DNA of 60,939 bases, from positions 1-60,939 of the forward strand of contig NZ_SMKT01000038.1 of NCBI RefSeq assembly GCF_004348735.1. The letters are read 5' to 3'. This DNA is from Actinomadura sp. KC06. GTDB lineage: Bacteria > Actinomycetota > Actinomycetes > Streptosporangiales > Streptosporangiaceae. Below are positions 26,062 through 34,115 of this stretch, piece by piece (position 1 is the first letter of the stretch; every line of letters begins with the position of its first letter). The notes beneath the pieces were generated by a model that was not told the DNA's origin, did no database searches, and worked only from the letters and a program-made list of their open reading frames with translations. Position numbers and translations under genes: made by a program.

Positions 26062-27722
26062 GGCCGCTCCGCCGCCGCGGCCGCGTGGCGCGCCGCGATG
26101 TAGCCGAACACGATGGACGGGCCGATCGTCGCGCCAGGCCCCGCGTACTCGTTGCCCATCACCGACGCCGACGCGTTGCCCGTCACGTACAGGCCGTCGA
26201 TGACCGTCCCGTCCTCGCGCAGGACGCGGGCGTGCTCGTCCGACACGAGCCCGCCCTTGGTGCCGAGGTCGCCGACCTCCAGCCGGAACGCGTAGTACGG
26301 CGCGGTGTCGAGGACGTCCAGGTTCGGGTTCTTCAGGTTCGGGTCGCCGTAGTAGCGGTCGTAGGCGGAGTCGCCGCGGCCGAAGTCCGGGTCCTCGCCC
26401 GCGCGGGCGTACCCGTTGAACGTCCGGACGGTCTCGACCAGCGCGGCCTCCGGGACGCCGACCTTCCCGGCCAGCTCCGCGAGCGTGCCCGCCTTGACCG
26501 CGATGCCGGCGTCGTAGAACTCCTTCGGAATCGGGGCGCCGGGCAGGATCTGCGCGAACGGGTAGCGGGCGCGGGCCTTGGCGTCCATCACGAACCAGGC
26601 CGGGACGTGGCCGCCCGCGAGCTGGTCGTGGACGAAGTTGACGTACGGGGCCGCCTCGTTGGTGAAGCGCGTCCCGTCCTGCGACACGATCACCTGCCGG
26701 GGGATGGCGCGCTCGGACACCAGCGGGATCGTCGCCCCGGCCGGGTGCCGAACGGCGGGCATCCACCAGGCGTCGTCCATCAGGTCCAGCGCCGCGCCGA
26801 GGCTCTCACCCGCGCGGATGCCGTCGCCGGTGTTCTCGCGGGCGCCCATCGCGAAGTCCTCCTGGCCGCCCTTGGGGAGGTACTTGTCGCGCATCTCCTG
26901 GTTGTGGTCGAAACCGCCCGTCGCGAGGAGGACGCCCTTCCGGCCGCGGATGCGCACCGTCGTGCCATCGCGCCTCGCGGCGACGATCCCGGTGACGCGG
27001 CCTGTCGCCTCGTCGGTGACGAGTTCGGTCATGCTCGTCTTCAGCCAGAGCGGGATGCCGGCGTCCTTGAGCGCCATCCGCATCCGGGCGACGAGCGCCC
27101 GCCCGCCGGTCGCCATGTGGCGGCGCCGGACCACGTTGGACGACACGCGCCACGCCGCCACCAGCGACGCCCTCCGTCCCGCCCAGGTGCGCTTGGCCAT
27201 CGCGAGGTCGTGGTAGTCCTTCGCGGTGATCCAGAGGCCGAGCGGGCCCTTCATGCTGTTCGGCCGCTGGTGCTTCTCGTCCTCGCCGAGCTCGCGGGTG
27301 TCGAACGGGACGGCCTCGATGGACCGGCCCTGCGGACGGCCGCCGTCCAGCTCCGGGTGGTAGTCGGCGTAGCCCTTCGTCCAGAAGAACCGCATCCACC
27401 TGCTCTTGAGGATCAGCTCCATCGCCGCCGGGCCGTTGTCGACGAACGCGTCGAGGCGGGCGGCCGGGACGCGTCCCTCGGTGAGAAGGTCCAGGTAGCG
27501 GCGGATCGACTCGCGGCTGTCGTCATGGCCGCGCGCCCTCAGCACCGGGTTGTTCGGGATCCAGATGCCGCCGCCTGAGATGCCGGTGGAGCCGCCGAAC
27601 TTCGAGCCCTTCTCGACGACCAGGACGCTCATCCCGGCGTCGTGGGCGGTCAGCGCGGCCGTCATCCCGCCGCCTCCGCTGCCGACGACGACCAGGTCGT
27701 ACTCGTGATCCCACGCGGCCAT
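26058..27722 (-). CDS. kstD: 3-ketosteroid 1-dehydrogenase
   Basis: A 554-residue FAD enzyme with LVVVGSGGGGMTAALTA at the N-terminus, FGGSTGISGGGIWIPNN and the hallmark end VTGNASASVMGNEYAGPGATIGPS. The Tyr and Gly of YAGPG are the residues that in KstD1-type enzymes polarise the 3-keto group. Length and ending are typical of true KstD. It introduces the 1,2 double bond in ring A, needed with 9-alpha-hydroxylation to aromatise ring A. It is the second gene of the hsa operon, 3 bases after hsaD and overlapping kshB. Confidence 0.9.
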   Translation of the reverse strand: MAAWDHEYDLVVVGSGGGGMTAALTAHDAGMSVLVVEKGSKFGGSTGISGGGIWIPNNPVLRARGHDDSRESIRRYLDLLTEGRVPAARLDAFVDNGPAAMELILKSRWMRFFWTKGYADYHPELDGGRPQGRSIEAVPFDTRELGEDEKHQRPNSMKGPLGLWITAKDYHDLAMAKRTWAGRRASLVAAWRVSSNVVRRRHMATGGRALVARMRMALKDAGIPLWLKTSMTELVTDEATGRVTGIVAARRDGTTVRIRGRKGVLLATGGFDHNQEMRDKYLPKGGQEDFAMGARENTGDGIRAGESLGAALDLMDDAWWMPAVRHPAGATIPLVSERAIPRQVIVSQDGTRFTNEAAPYVNFVHDQLAGGHVPAWFVMDAKARARYPFAQILPGAPIPKEFYDAGIAVKAGTLAELAGKVGVPEAALVETVRTFNGYARAGEDPDFGRGDSAYDRYYGDPNLKNPNLDVLDTAPYYAFRLEVGDLGTKGGLVSDEHARVLREDGTVIDGLYVTGNASASVMGNEYAGPGATIGPSIVFGYIAARHAAAAAERP

Positions 27723-27725
27723 CGG

Positions 27726-28592
27726 TCAGTTGTCCTTCATGGTCAAGAACGCCAGGACGGCGCTCTCCCAGGCGGACTTCTGCTCGATCATCACCCAGTG
27801 CCCGCAGTTCGGAAAGACGGTGACCTGGACGTCCGGGATCGTCCGCATCGGGACGAGGGCCATGTCGACGGGGCTGACGCGGTCGTCCCGTCCCCACGTG
27901 ATCAGCGTCTTGGCCTTGAGCTTGTGGAGCATCGCCCAGTAGGGCGGCTCGTCCGACCGGGCCATCGCCTTCGCGCGGGCCGCCATCGCCTTCGATCCGT
28001 ACATGCGGCGGGCGCCGGCGAGCGTGTCGGGGTCGGTGGCCTGCCGCCAGCGCTCCTCGATCACCTCCTCGGTGACGAGCTCCGGGTCGTACACCATCGA
28101 GTGCAGCCACCGGATCAGGCGCTCGCGGGTCGGGTCGTCGGTGAACTCCATCAGCAGCTTGATGCCCTCGCCGGGCCCCGGGCTGAAGACGTTCCGCCCG
28201 ATGCCGCCGATCGTGACCAGGCGGCGGACGCGGTCCGGGTGCGCCAGCGCGACCTGCGTGCCGATGATCCCGCCCATCGAGTTGCCGATCACGTCGACCT
28301 GGCCGAGGTTCAGGCCGTCCAGGAACCGGACGGCGGCGCCCCCGGCGGCCATCATCGGATGCTCGTCGGTGGGGTCGCTGACCCCGAAACCGGGGAACTC
28401 CAAGATCAGGCACCGGAAGTGCTCGGCGAACCGCGCGAGGTTGCCGCGGAAGTTCCGCCACCCGGTGACGCCCGGGCCCGAGCCGTGCAGCATCAGGAGC
28501 GGCGGGCCCTCGCCGGCCTCGTGGTAGCGCAGGACGCCCTGGTCGGTGGCGAGCTCGCGCAGTGTCGACTCGTAGGTCAACTCCGTGGGCAT
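27726..28592 (-). CDS. hsaD: 4,5:9,10-diseco steroid hydrolase (meta-cleavage product hydrolase)
   Basis: A 288-residue alpha/beta hydrolase. It has the oxyanion segment LLMLHGSGPGVTGW, the nucleophile elbow GNSMGG (Ser near 109), an Asp in WGRDDRVSP and the final His in FPNCGHW. These are the hallmarks of C-C bond hydrolases acting on meta-cleavage products. It splits the HsaC product into 9,17-dioxo-secoandrostane acid and a hydroxydienoate. It is the first gene of an eight-gene minus-strand operon, with GGAGGAC about 11 bases before the ATG. The divergent promoter carries the best copy of the 15-bp operator-like site. Confidence 0.9.
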   Translation of the reverse strand: MPTELTYESTLRELATDQGVLRYHEAGEGPPLLMLHGSGPGVTGWRNFRGNLARFAEHFRCLILEFPGFGVSDPTDEHPMMAAGGAAVRFLDGLNLGQVDVIGNSMGGIIGTQVALAHPDRVRRLVTIGGIGRNVFSPGPGEGIKLLMEFTDDPTRERLIRWLHSMVYDPELVTEEVIEERWRQATDPDTLAGARRMYGSKAMAARAKAMARSDEPPYWAMLHKLKAKTLITWGRDDRVSPVDMALVPMRTIPDVQVTVFPNCGHWVMIEQKSAWESAVLAFLTMKDN

Positions 28593-28661
28593 GATCTCTC
28601 AGTCCTCCGAGGGTGGCTTGCCCGGAACGTAATCGGCCCGGCCGCGCGGCCGTCCCGCCGA

Positions 28662-28676
28662 TCCCGATCAGCGGGA
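28662..28676. promoter_or_regulatory. Steroid-cluster 15-bp operator-like site 6
   Basis: TCCCGATCAGCGGGA is the best pseudo-palindrome of the set. It sits inside a larger inverted repeat (GTCCCGC at 28652-28658, GCGGGAC at 28671-28677) in the divergent hsaD/hsaB promoter. It differs by one base from the site at 10503. Confidence 0.6.
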
Positions 28677-28799
28677 CGTCCGTCCGGCGGCGGCCCCGCG
28701 AGGGCCCGTTCGCGGCCGCTTCCACTCATTGGGATCGCCGGGCACCCCTTGACCGATGCCGCTTCAGCATCACTTGTTAGAAATGAAGAGGACGCCGCC

Positions 28800-29414
28800 A
28801 TGAGCCCCCGAGGTGAACAGATGCCAGCCGAGCCAGCGCTCACCGAAGACTCCGGAGCCGGGTCCGGGACCGCCCCGGACCCGGCGGACTTCCGGACGGC
28901 CATGGCGGAGTTCGCCACCGGCGTCACCGTGGTCACGGCCCTCGACGGCGGCGAGCCCGTCGGTTTCGCCTGCCAGTCGTTCGCGTCGGTGTCGCTGGAG
29001 CCCCCGCTGATCCTGTTCTGCGCCGACCGCCGCGGCCGTTCGTGGCCGCGGATCCGGGCGACCGGACGGTTCTGCGTGAACGTGCTGGCCGAGGAGCAGC
29101 GGGAGCTGTGCGAGCGGTTCGGATCGAGCCGGGGCGCGAAGTTCGAGGGGCTGGAATGGGACGTGTCGCCCTGGGGCACTCCCGCGCTGCGGGACGTCCT
29201 GCTCTGCGTGCACGCCGCCGTCCACGACGTGCACGAGGCCGGCGACCACGAGATCGTCGTCGGACGGGTGCTCGGCATCGAGCGGCACGACATCCGGGAC
29301 GGCGCCTGGCGGCGTCCCATGGTGTTCTTCCGCAGCCGGTTCGGCATCAACGAGCCCGACGCGCCGATCGCCCCCGATCCGTGGGGCATCGGCGACCGGT
29401 GGGGCTGGGGCTGA
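28800..29414 (+). CDS. hsaB: Flavin reductase, HsaB-type
   Basis: A 204-residue flavin:NAD(P)H reductase domain protein. MAEFATGVTVVTALDGGEPVGF and SFASVSLEPPLILFC are the standard flavin-binding stretches, and a GDHEIVVGRVL strand follows. It supplies reduced flavin to HsaA. It is transcribed divergently from the hsaD operon and shares the promoter region with it. The N-terminus has about 25 extra polar residues compared with typical HsaB. An internal ATG at codon 8 could be the true start. GAAGAGGAC lies just upstream of the chosen ATG. Confidence 0.88.
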   Translation: MSPRGEQMPAEPALTEDSGAGSGTAPDPADFRTAMAEFATGVTVVTALDGGEPVGFACQSFASVSLEPPLILFCADRRGRSWPRIRATGRFCVNVLAEEQRELCERFGSSRGAKFEGLEWDVSPWGTPALRDVLLCVHAAVHDVHEAGDHEIVVGRVLGIERHDIRDGAWRRPMVFFRSRFGINEPDAPIAPDPWGIGDRWGWG

Positions 29415-29456
29415 CCGCGGGCCCGGCGCCGGGGCTGTCCGCGCTCGACCGGCGGC

Positions 29457-30386
29457 TCACATCCAGTCGCCTCGCCCGTCCACGGCGAGGAGGCGGTTCA
29501 TCGTCTCCGGTGACCAGGTCGACTCCTGCGCCGTCCCGCCGGTCCCGTTCCGCCGGGCGCGGGCCGGCGCCCGCCCCCCGCCACGGCTCCCCGGCGCCGA
29601 GCCGGGGAACAGGGTCTGCGACGCCTCGCGGGCCGCGGTGACGACCAGCGGCGCGACGTTCTCCAGCGGTGCGCGGATGTCGCCGACCAGGGAGATCCCG
29701 GCGACCGGCCCCTCGGCGCCGCGGATCGCGGCCGCGACGCACGCGATGCCGGGATACGACTCGCCGCGCTCGAACGCCAGGCCGCGGCGCTGCCGGACGC
29801 GGTGCAGCTCCTGGTGGAGGGTGCCGAGCTCGCCGATGGTCCGGTTGGTGAACCGGGTGATCTCGGGGCCGAGCAGCGCGTCCACCTGCTCGGGCTCCAG
29901 CCACGCCAGCATCGCCTTGCCGAGCGCGGTGCAGTGCGCTGGGGCGCGCCCGCCGACCCGGGACGGCACGGACGCGGCGAGCCGCCCGCCGAGCTTGTCC
30001 AGGTAGTAGACCTCCGCGCCGTCCAGGACGGCGAGGTGCGCGACGAGCCCGGTGGTGACCTGCAGCTCGTGCAGCAGCGGCGCCGCCGCCTCGCGGATCT
30101 TGCCGTGCCCGCCGTCCCGGCCGCCGAGGCCGAGGGCGCGCCGGCCGAGGCCGTAGCCGAACGAGTGGTGCGCGAGCCAGCGCTGCCGGACGAGCTGGTC
30201 CAGGATCCGGTGCGCGGTGGACCGCGGCAGCCCGGTGCGGCGCGCCACGTCCTCCAGGGTCAGCCGGGCGGACGGGCCGTTGAAGGCGTCCAGGATCAGC
30301 GTCATCCGCTCGATCATGGACGGCGGCGACTCCCGCCGTGCCGACGCCGCCGGATCCGCCGCCTCCACCGTCATGACCTCGGTCAT
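29457..30386 (-). CDS. IclR-family transcriptional regulator
   Basis: A 309-residue IclR regulator. The winged helix (about 24-85) contains LTLEDVARRTGLPRSTAHRI. The effector domain (about 100-270) includes HCTALGKAMLAW and GIACVAAAIRG. A low-complexity Arg/Gly-rich tail follows. I chose the ATG at 30386, with GGGAGG upstream; it sets the start one gene-length inside a much longer open frame. IclR proteins in actinomycetes often control aromatic-ring and steroid degradation. It is divergent from an LLM-SnoaL pair and close to hsaB, so it is a candidate for the factor binding the recurring 15-bp sites. Confidence 0.88.
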   Translation of the reverse strand: MTEVMTVEAADPAASARRESPPSMIERMTLILDAFNGPSARLTLEDVARRTGLPRSTAHRILDQLVRQRWLAHHSFGYGLGRRALGLGGRDGGHGKIREAAAPLLHELQVTTGLVAHLAVLDGAEVYYLDKLGGRLAASVPSRVGGRAPAHCTALGKAMLAWLEPEQVDALLGPEITRFTNRTIGELGTLHQELHRVRQRRGLAFERGESYPGIACVAAAIRGAEGPVAGISLVGDIRAPLENVAPLVVTAAREASQTLFPGSAPGSRGGGRAPARARRNGTGGTAQESTWSPETMNRLLAVDGRGDWM

Positions 30387-30409
30387 CGCACCTCCCGGAG
30401 CCCGACTGA

Positions 30410-30419
30410 AATGAATTCT
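30410..30419. promoter_or_regulatory. AATGAATTCT site in the IclR/LLM promoter
   Basis: The reverse complement, AGAATTCATT, is found exactly at 7987-7996 in the thiolase/SDR promoter. It lies 24 bases upstream of the IclR start on the minus strand in the AT-rich part of the divergent region. It may be an operator shared by the two promoters, or part of a promoter element. Confidence 0.35.
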
Positions 30420-30563
30420 TGTTATCTGGAATCTAGCAACCGCTTGGTCCCTTGGGAAGGGGGCGTGTAAGGCAAGGTCAGCCGAGTCTGCGAAGCATCG
30501 CCCGGCCACTGGACCGTCCTCGAAGGCGTGATAGAACGTTTTTCTACGACGAGGGGAGCAACG

Positions 30564-31439
30564 ATGCGTGTCGGCATCGTCACGCCGGTGGTGGCGCAGC
30601 CGCCGCCCGGCGCCGCCGCGTGGGAGCGGGACGCGGAGATCGAGGACGTCGCCCGGATCGCCGAGACCGCCGACCGGCTCGGCTACCACCACCTCACCTG
30701 CAGCGAGCACGTCGCCGTCCCCGCCGGGGCGGCCGAGCGGCGCGGCGGCGTGTACTGGGACCCGCTCGCCACGTTCGGCTACCTCGCCGCGCGGACGGCC
30801 CGCATCCGGCTCGCCACCCAGGTCCTGGTGCTCGGCTACCACCATCCGCTCGCGATCGCCAAGCGGTACGGGACGCTCGACCGCGTCAGCGGCGGGCGGC
30901 TCACGCTCGGGCTCGGCGTCGGCAGCCTGGAGGAGGAGTTCGACCTGCTCGGCGCCCCGTTCGCGGGACGCGGCGAGCGGGCCGACGACGCCGTCGCGGC
31001 GCTCCGCGCGTCCCTGTCGCGGCGGATGCCCGAGTACCACGGCCCGCACTACCGCTTCTCCGGGCTGGTGGTGGAGCCGCATGCCGTCCAGGAGCGCGTC
31101 CCGCTGTGGATCGGCGGCCGGACGGGCCGCTCGCTGCGCCGCGCGCTGACCGCCGACGGCTGGGTGCCGTTCGGCCTGCCGCTCGGGACGCTCGCCGAGA
31201 TGCTCGCGTCCTGCGATCTTCCGTCCGGGTTCGACGTGGTGCTGGGGCCGTCCCGCCCGCTGGACCCGGGCGGCGACCCGGACGCCGCCGGCGCCGCGCT
31301 GGCCCGGGTGCGCGAGGCGGGGGCGACGATCGCGGGCGTGCGGCTGGCGTCCTCGTCGCCCGCGCACTACCGCGAGCAGCTCGCCGCGCTGCGCGAACTC
31401 GCCGGGCCCTACGAGCTGACCTTCGAGGAGAAGCGGTGA
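30564..31439 (+). CDS. LLM-class F420-dependent oxidoreductase-like protein (second pair)
   Basis: A 291-residue luciferase-like oxidoreductase with TCSEHVAVPAG near the N-terminus, ARIRLATQVLVLGYHHPLAIAKR, SGGRLTLGLGVGSLEEE and VPLWIGGRTGRSLRRA. F420 or FMN would be the hydride carrier. The ATG is preceded by GAGGGGA. It is transcribed divergently from the IclR gene and overlaps a SnoaL-like gene downstream (GTGA). The gene order LLM-SnoaL is the same as at 20-21 kb. The substrate is unknown, and a steroid or bile-acid ring reduction is an inference from the cluster. Confidence 0.84.
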   Translation: MRVGIVTPVVAQPPPGAAAWERDAEIEDVARIAETADRLGYHHLTCSEHVAVPAGAAERRGGVYWDPLATFGYLAARTARIRLATQVLVLGYHHPLAIAKRYGTLDRVSGGRLTLGLGVGSLEEEFDLLGAPFAGRGERADDAVAALRASLSRRMPEYHGPHYRFSGLVVEPHAVQERVPLWIGGRTGRSLRRALTADGWVPFGLPLGTLAEMLASCDLPSGFDVVLGPSRPLDPGGDPDAAGAALARVREAGATIAGVRLASSSPAHYREQLAALRELAGPYELTFEEKR

Positions 31440-31954
31440 CCGATCTCGAAACCCGCCTGGACGCGCTGGAGGAGCGGCTGCGCCTCCTGGAGGACGAGCG
31501 CGCGATCACCCGGCTGATCCTGTCGTACGGGCCGCTGGTCGACAGCGGCTGCGCCGGCGACGTCGCCGCGCTCTGGGACGAGGACGGCGTCTACGACGTC
31601 GACGAGATCCTGATGACCGGACGGGCGGAGATCGACGCGATGGTCCGCTCCGCCGGGCATCAGGGCTGGATCGGCGGCGGCTGCGCGCATTTCGTCGGGC
31701 CTCCGCACGTCACCGTCTCCGCGTCCGGCGACGAGGCCACCGCGATCGGCTACACCCTCATGATCATCAACCGGGAGGACGGGTTCGCGCTGCGGCGCGC
31801 CACGGCGAACCGGTGGCGGCTCCGGCGCACCCCGTCCGGGTGGAGCGTGACGAACCGGACGAGCCGCGTCCTGGACGGCCGCGACGAGTCCCCCGACCTC
31901 CTGGCCGCCCACTTCCCGGGGGCCGTGCGGCATCGTCCGCGGCGCGAGGGCTAG
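31436..31954 (+). CDS. SnoaL/NTF2-fold protein (second pair)
   Basis: A 172-residue SnoaL-like protein. A short coiled-coil opening (LDALEERLRLLEDERAI) leads into TRLILSYGPLVDSGC and VAALWDEDGVYDVDE, followed by the antiparallel sheet. The fold resembles ketosteroid isomerase and polyketide cyclases. The GTG start overlaps the LLM stop by four bases. A C-terminal tail with HRPRREG is basic. Compared with the first SnoaL protein it has the extra N-terminal helix and little identity, so the pairing is by gene order rather than by recent copying. Confidence 0.82.
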   Translation: MTDLETRLDALEERLRLLEDERAITRLILSYGPLVDSGCAGDVAALWDEDGVYDVDEILMTGRAEIDAMVRSAGHQGWIGGGCAHFVGPPHVTVSASGDEATAIGYTLMIINREDGFALRRATANRWRLRRTPSGWSVTNRTSRVLDGRDESPDLLAAHFPGAVRHRPRREG

Positions 31955-32748
31955 GGCGTGATCGCCATGTTGGCGAGGACCCGGCCGGCCAGCTCCTTGT
32001 CCCCGTCGATCTGGACGGTGACGTCGTCGGGCGTGCAGCGTCCGGCGGTGAGGCGTACGTAGGTCTCCAGGTCCATGGCGAGCTCGGCGGTCGGGTCGGC
32101 CGGCTCGGCCCACTGGCCGCGCCGATCGCCGTCCACGCGGACGGCCGCGCGGAAGTCGGGCGGGCCGGAGATCGTGAACGCGACGGACCGGCCCGGCTCC
32201 GCCTTCCCCGGACGCGCGACGATCCGGGGCAGCGCGACGCTCATCAGCTCCCAGAAGGAGTGCGCGGCCGGGGCGTCGAGGTTGCCGGGGCGGCCGACCG
32301 CGCGGCGGATGTCCTGCTCGTGCGTCCAGCAGTCCATGGCGCGGAACTTCACGAGGCGGCTGTAGGGGCCTTCGCGTCCGTCCGGGCACATGACGACGCG
32401 GTCGGGGTCGAGGCCGGGCAGCTGGGCCAGGCGGCGCTCCAGCGCGTCCGCGAGCTGCGCGGCGACGACGGGGCCCGGCAGCGGGCGGCGGACGTGGATC
32501 GCGGCCTCCAGCCACCGGCCGAAGTCGTTGCGGACGTGCTCGAAGTCGGGGACCTCGACCTCGGGCTCCGGCTCGCCCAGCAGGCCGAGCTCGACGCCGA
32601 CGAGATGGGAGACCTGGTCCTTGACCGTCCAGCCGGGGCATTCGGTCGGCAGCAGCCAGTCGGCGTCGGCGAGCGTCGCGGCGAGCGCGAGCGTGGACCG
32701 GATCGTCTGCTCGTAGGCGGCGGTGTTGGTGCGCATCGGCTCGTTCAT
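31951..32748 (-). CDS. Mycothiol-dependent maleylpyruvate isomerase-like protein
   Basis: A 265-residue protein of the MDMPI/DinB-like superfamily. An N-terminal four-helix metal-binding domain is followed by a C-terminal SCP2-like alpha/beta domain (about 165-265). His residues in WTVKDQVSHLVG and CWTHEQDIRRA are placed like the zinc ligands of mycothiol-dependent isomerases. It would act on a substrate through mycothiol adducts, for example isomerisation or detoxification. It converges with the second SnoaL gene and overlaps its stop by four bases. Substrate unknown. Confidence 0.85.
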   Translation of the reverse strand: MNEPMRTNTAAYEQTIRSTLALAATLADADWLLPTECPGWTVKDQVSHLVGVELGLLGEPEPEVEVPDFEHVRNDFGRWLEAAIHVRRPLPGPVVAAQLADALERRLAQLPGLDPDRVVMCPDGREGPYSRLVKFRAMDCWTHEQDIRRAVGRPGNLDAPAAHSFWELMSVALPRIVARPGKAEPGRSVAFTISGPPDFRAAVRVDGDRRGQWAEPADPTAELAMDLETYVRLTAGRCTPDDVTVQIDGDKELAGRVLANMAITP

Positions 32749-32813
32749 GTCAGCCCTCCGTCGGCTCCCGAGCCTACGACGCGCCCCCGTGCGCCTGGAA
32801 CGCGGCTAACGCC

Positions 32814-32999
32814 TCAGGGGTGTTCGGTGCGGAGGTGGTGGCGGAGGGCCGCGAGTTCGAGGTGGGGCTGGTGGCAGCGCACGCAGGCCCACACGCCGCT
32901 GGGCACGGTGTAGCCGCGCGCCGCGGCGTCGTCCCGCGCGCAGAGCACGTGGTAGGTCTGGACGAGGCGCCGCCACGTCCGCCGGACGGCCGATGACAT
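32814..32999 (-). CDS. Small protein with classical C2H2 zinc-finger motif
   Basis: A 61-residue protein. Its C-terminus reads CVRC, then 12 residues, then H-LRTE-H, a textbook C-x2-C-x12-H-x4-H zinc finger, with Leu in the usual hydrophobic position. The N-terminal half is basic (AVRRTWRRLVQ) and could contact nucleic acid or protein. The ATG at 32999 has GGGAGCGGGA just upstream. Such fingers are uncommon in bacteria outside Ros/MucR proteins. The function is unknown. Confidence 0.65.
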   Translation of the reverse strand: MSSAVRRTWRRLVQTYHVLCARDDAAARGYTVPSGVWACVRCHQPHLELAALRHHLRTEHP

Positions 33000-33095
33000 T
33001 CCCGCTCCCCTCCGAGCCGGGTCGTTCTGGATCGGCCCAGGATAGGGCAACGGGAATGTCAAGGCGAAACGCCGAAGATCAGCGAACTTCCACGC

Positions 33096-33923
33096 TCACT
33101 GGCCGACCTTCACTCCGGGCTCGCCGTGCCGGTACTCCAGCGGCCGGGTCCCGCGGCGTCCGGCCGCGCTGGTGCTCCGGGTGCGCATCTTGAAGATGGG
33201 CAGGATCGTCCGGCCGAAGGTGTTCTCGAACATCATCGCGGCCGCCGCGTACATGGCGATGACCGCGGACGCGACGAACATCCAGCCGCCGACGTCCAGC
33301 GCCCAGTCGGACGGCGTCCAGAAGCCGGCCGCGGTGAACCCGGCGCCCGCCGCGGCGACCGCCAGCAGCAGCGCCATGACGAGGTTCGCGCCGAGCGCGG
33401 CCAGCGCGCCCAGCGCGGTGACCACCGCCAGGATGATCCACCAGAGCGCGAAGCCCTCGCTGGCCGTGCCCAGGACCGGCGCCTGCTCCACCGGGTACGC
33501 GCCCATGCCGACCAGCATGAACAGCAGCCCGAAGCCGATCCAGAACGCGCCCCACATGCCGTGCATCGCGGTGGCCAGGCCGTCGCGCGCCCGGTAGGCC
33601 CACATGCCCGCCAGGAACTGGGCGATGCCGCCGAAGGTCAGCAGCAACGGCCATATGACCAGCGGCGTGCCGGCGTCGCCGTACCAGCCGACCTGCCAGG
33701 CCCCGAACATCCCGATCGCGCCGGCGAACCCGAACAGCCCGAGGATGGACGGGGCCGCGACGGGCTGGAGGGAAATGCGGGTCCGGTCCTCCCACAGCGC
33801 GTGCTCGCCGGGCATGTCGGCGCCCCTGCCCGGGGCGGCCGCCGCGGCGCCTTGGGCCGGCGTCGCCGTTTCGGCGCGCTCATCGGCCATGGGCGCTTCC
33901 GCACGCTCTCTTCGCCTTGCCAT
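33096..33923 (-). CDS. GPR1/FUN34/YaaH-family acetate/succinate transporter
   Basis: A 275-residue membrane protein with six predicted helices between residues about 58 and 235. The family signature is near APSILGLFGFAGAIGMFG. A cytoplasmic N-terminus of about 55 residues is rich in Ala/Glu/Gly, and the C-terminal tail is basic. Members move acetate or succinate with protons. Acetyl-CoA and propionyl-CoA from steroid side chains make a carbon-export or -import link possible, but no operon connection is present. The ATG follows GGGGGA in the upstream DNA. Confidence 0.85.
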   Translation of the reverse strand: MARRRERAEAPMADERAETATPAQGAAAAAPGRGADMPGEHALWEDRTRISLQPVAAPSILGLFGFAGAIGMFGAWQVGWYGDAGTPLVIWPLLLTFGGIAQFLAGMWAYRARDGLATAMHGMWGAFWIGFGLLFMLVGMGAYPVEQAPVLGTASEGFALWWIILAVVTALGALAALGANLVMALLLAVAAAGAGFTAAGFWTPSDWALDVGGWMFVASAVIAMYAAAAMMFENTFGRTILPIFKMRTRSTSAAGRRGTRPLEYRHGEPGVKVGQ

Positions 33924-34115
33924 GAGATCCCCCTCTGGAATAGGAGAGAGCTATACAAAAGCCCCTAACCGTGGTTTTGAGCGTCAAACTGCCCCAGAAC
34001 GGCTACTCAACAACATCTCGGGTATAGCCGGAATCGTTTGCCGCGCGCGGGGGCGGACGTGGCGCGTTGATTAACAAACGGTGCGCCGATCAACGAGCGC
34101 GAGTTCGATGGGCGC

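Noticed and set aside
30387..30563. Copy of the 15-bp operator-like site in the IclR/LLM promoter
   Set aside because: I looked for it and found only partial matches; the AATGAATTCT word is the only shared element here.
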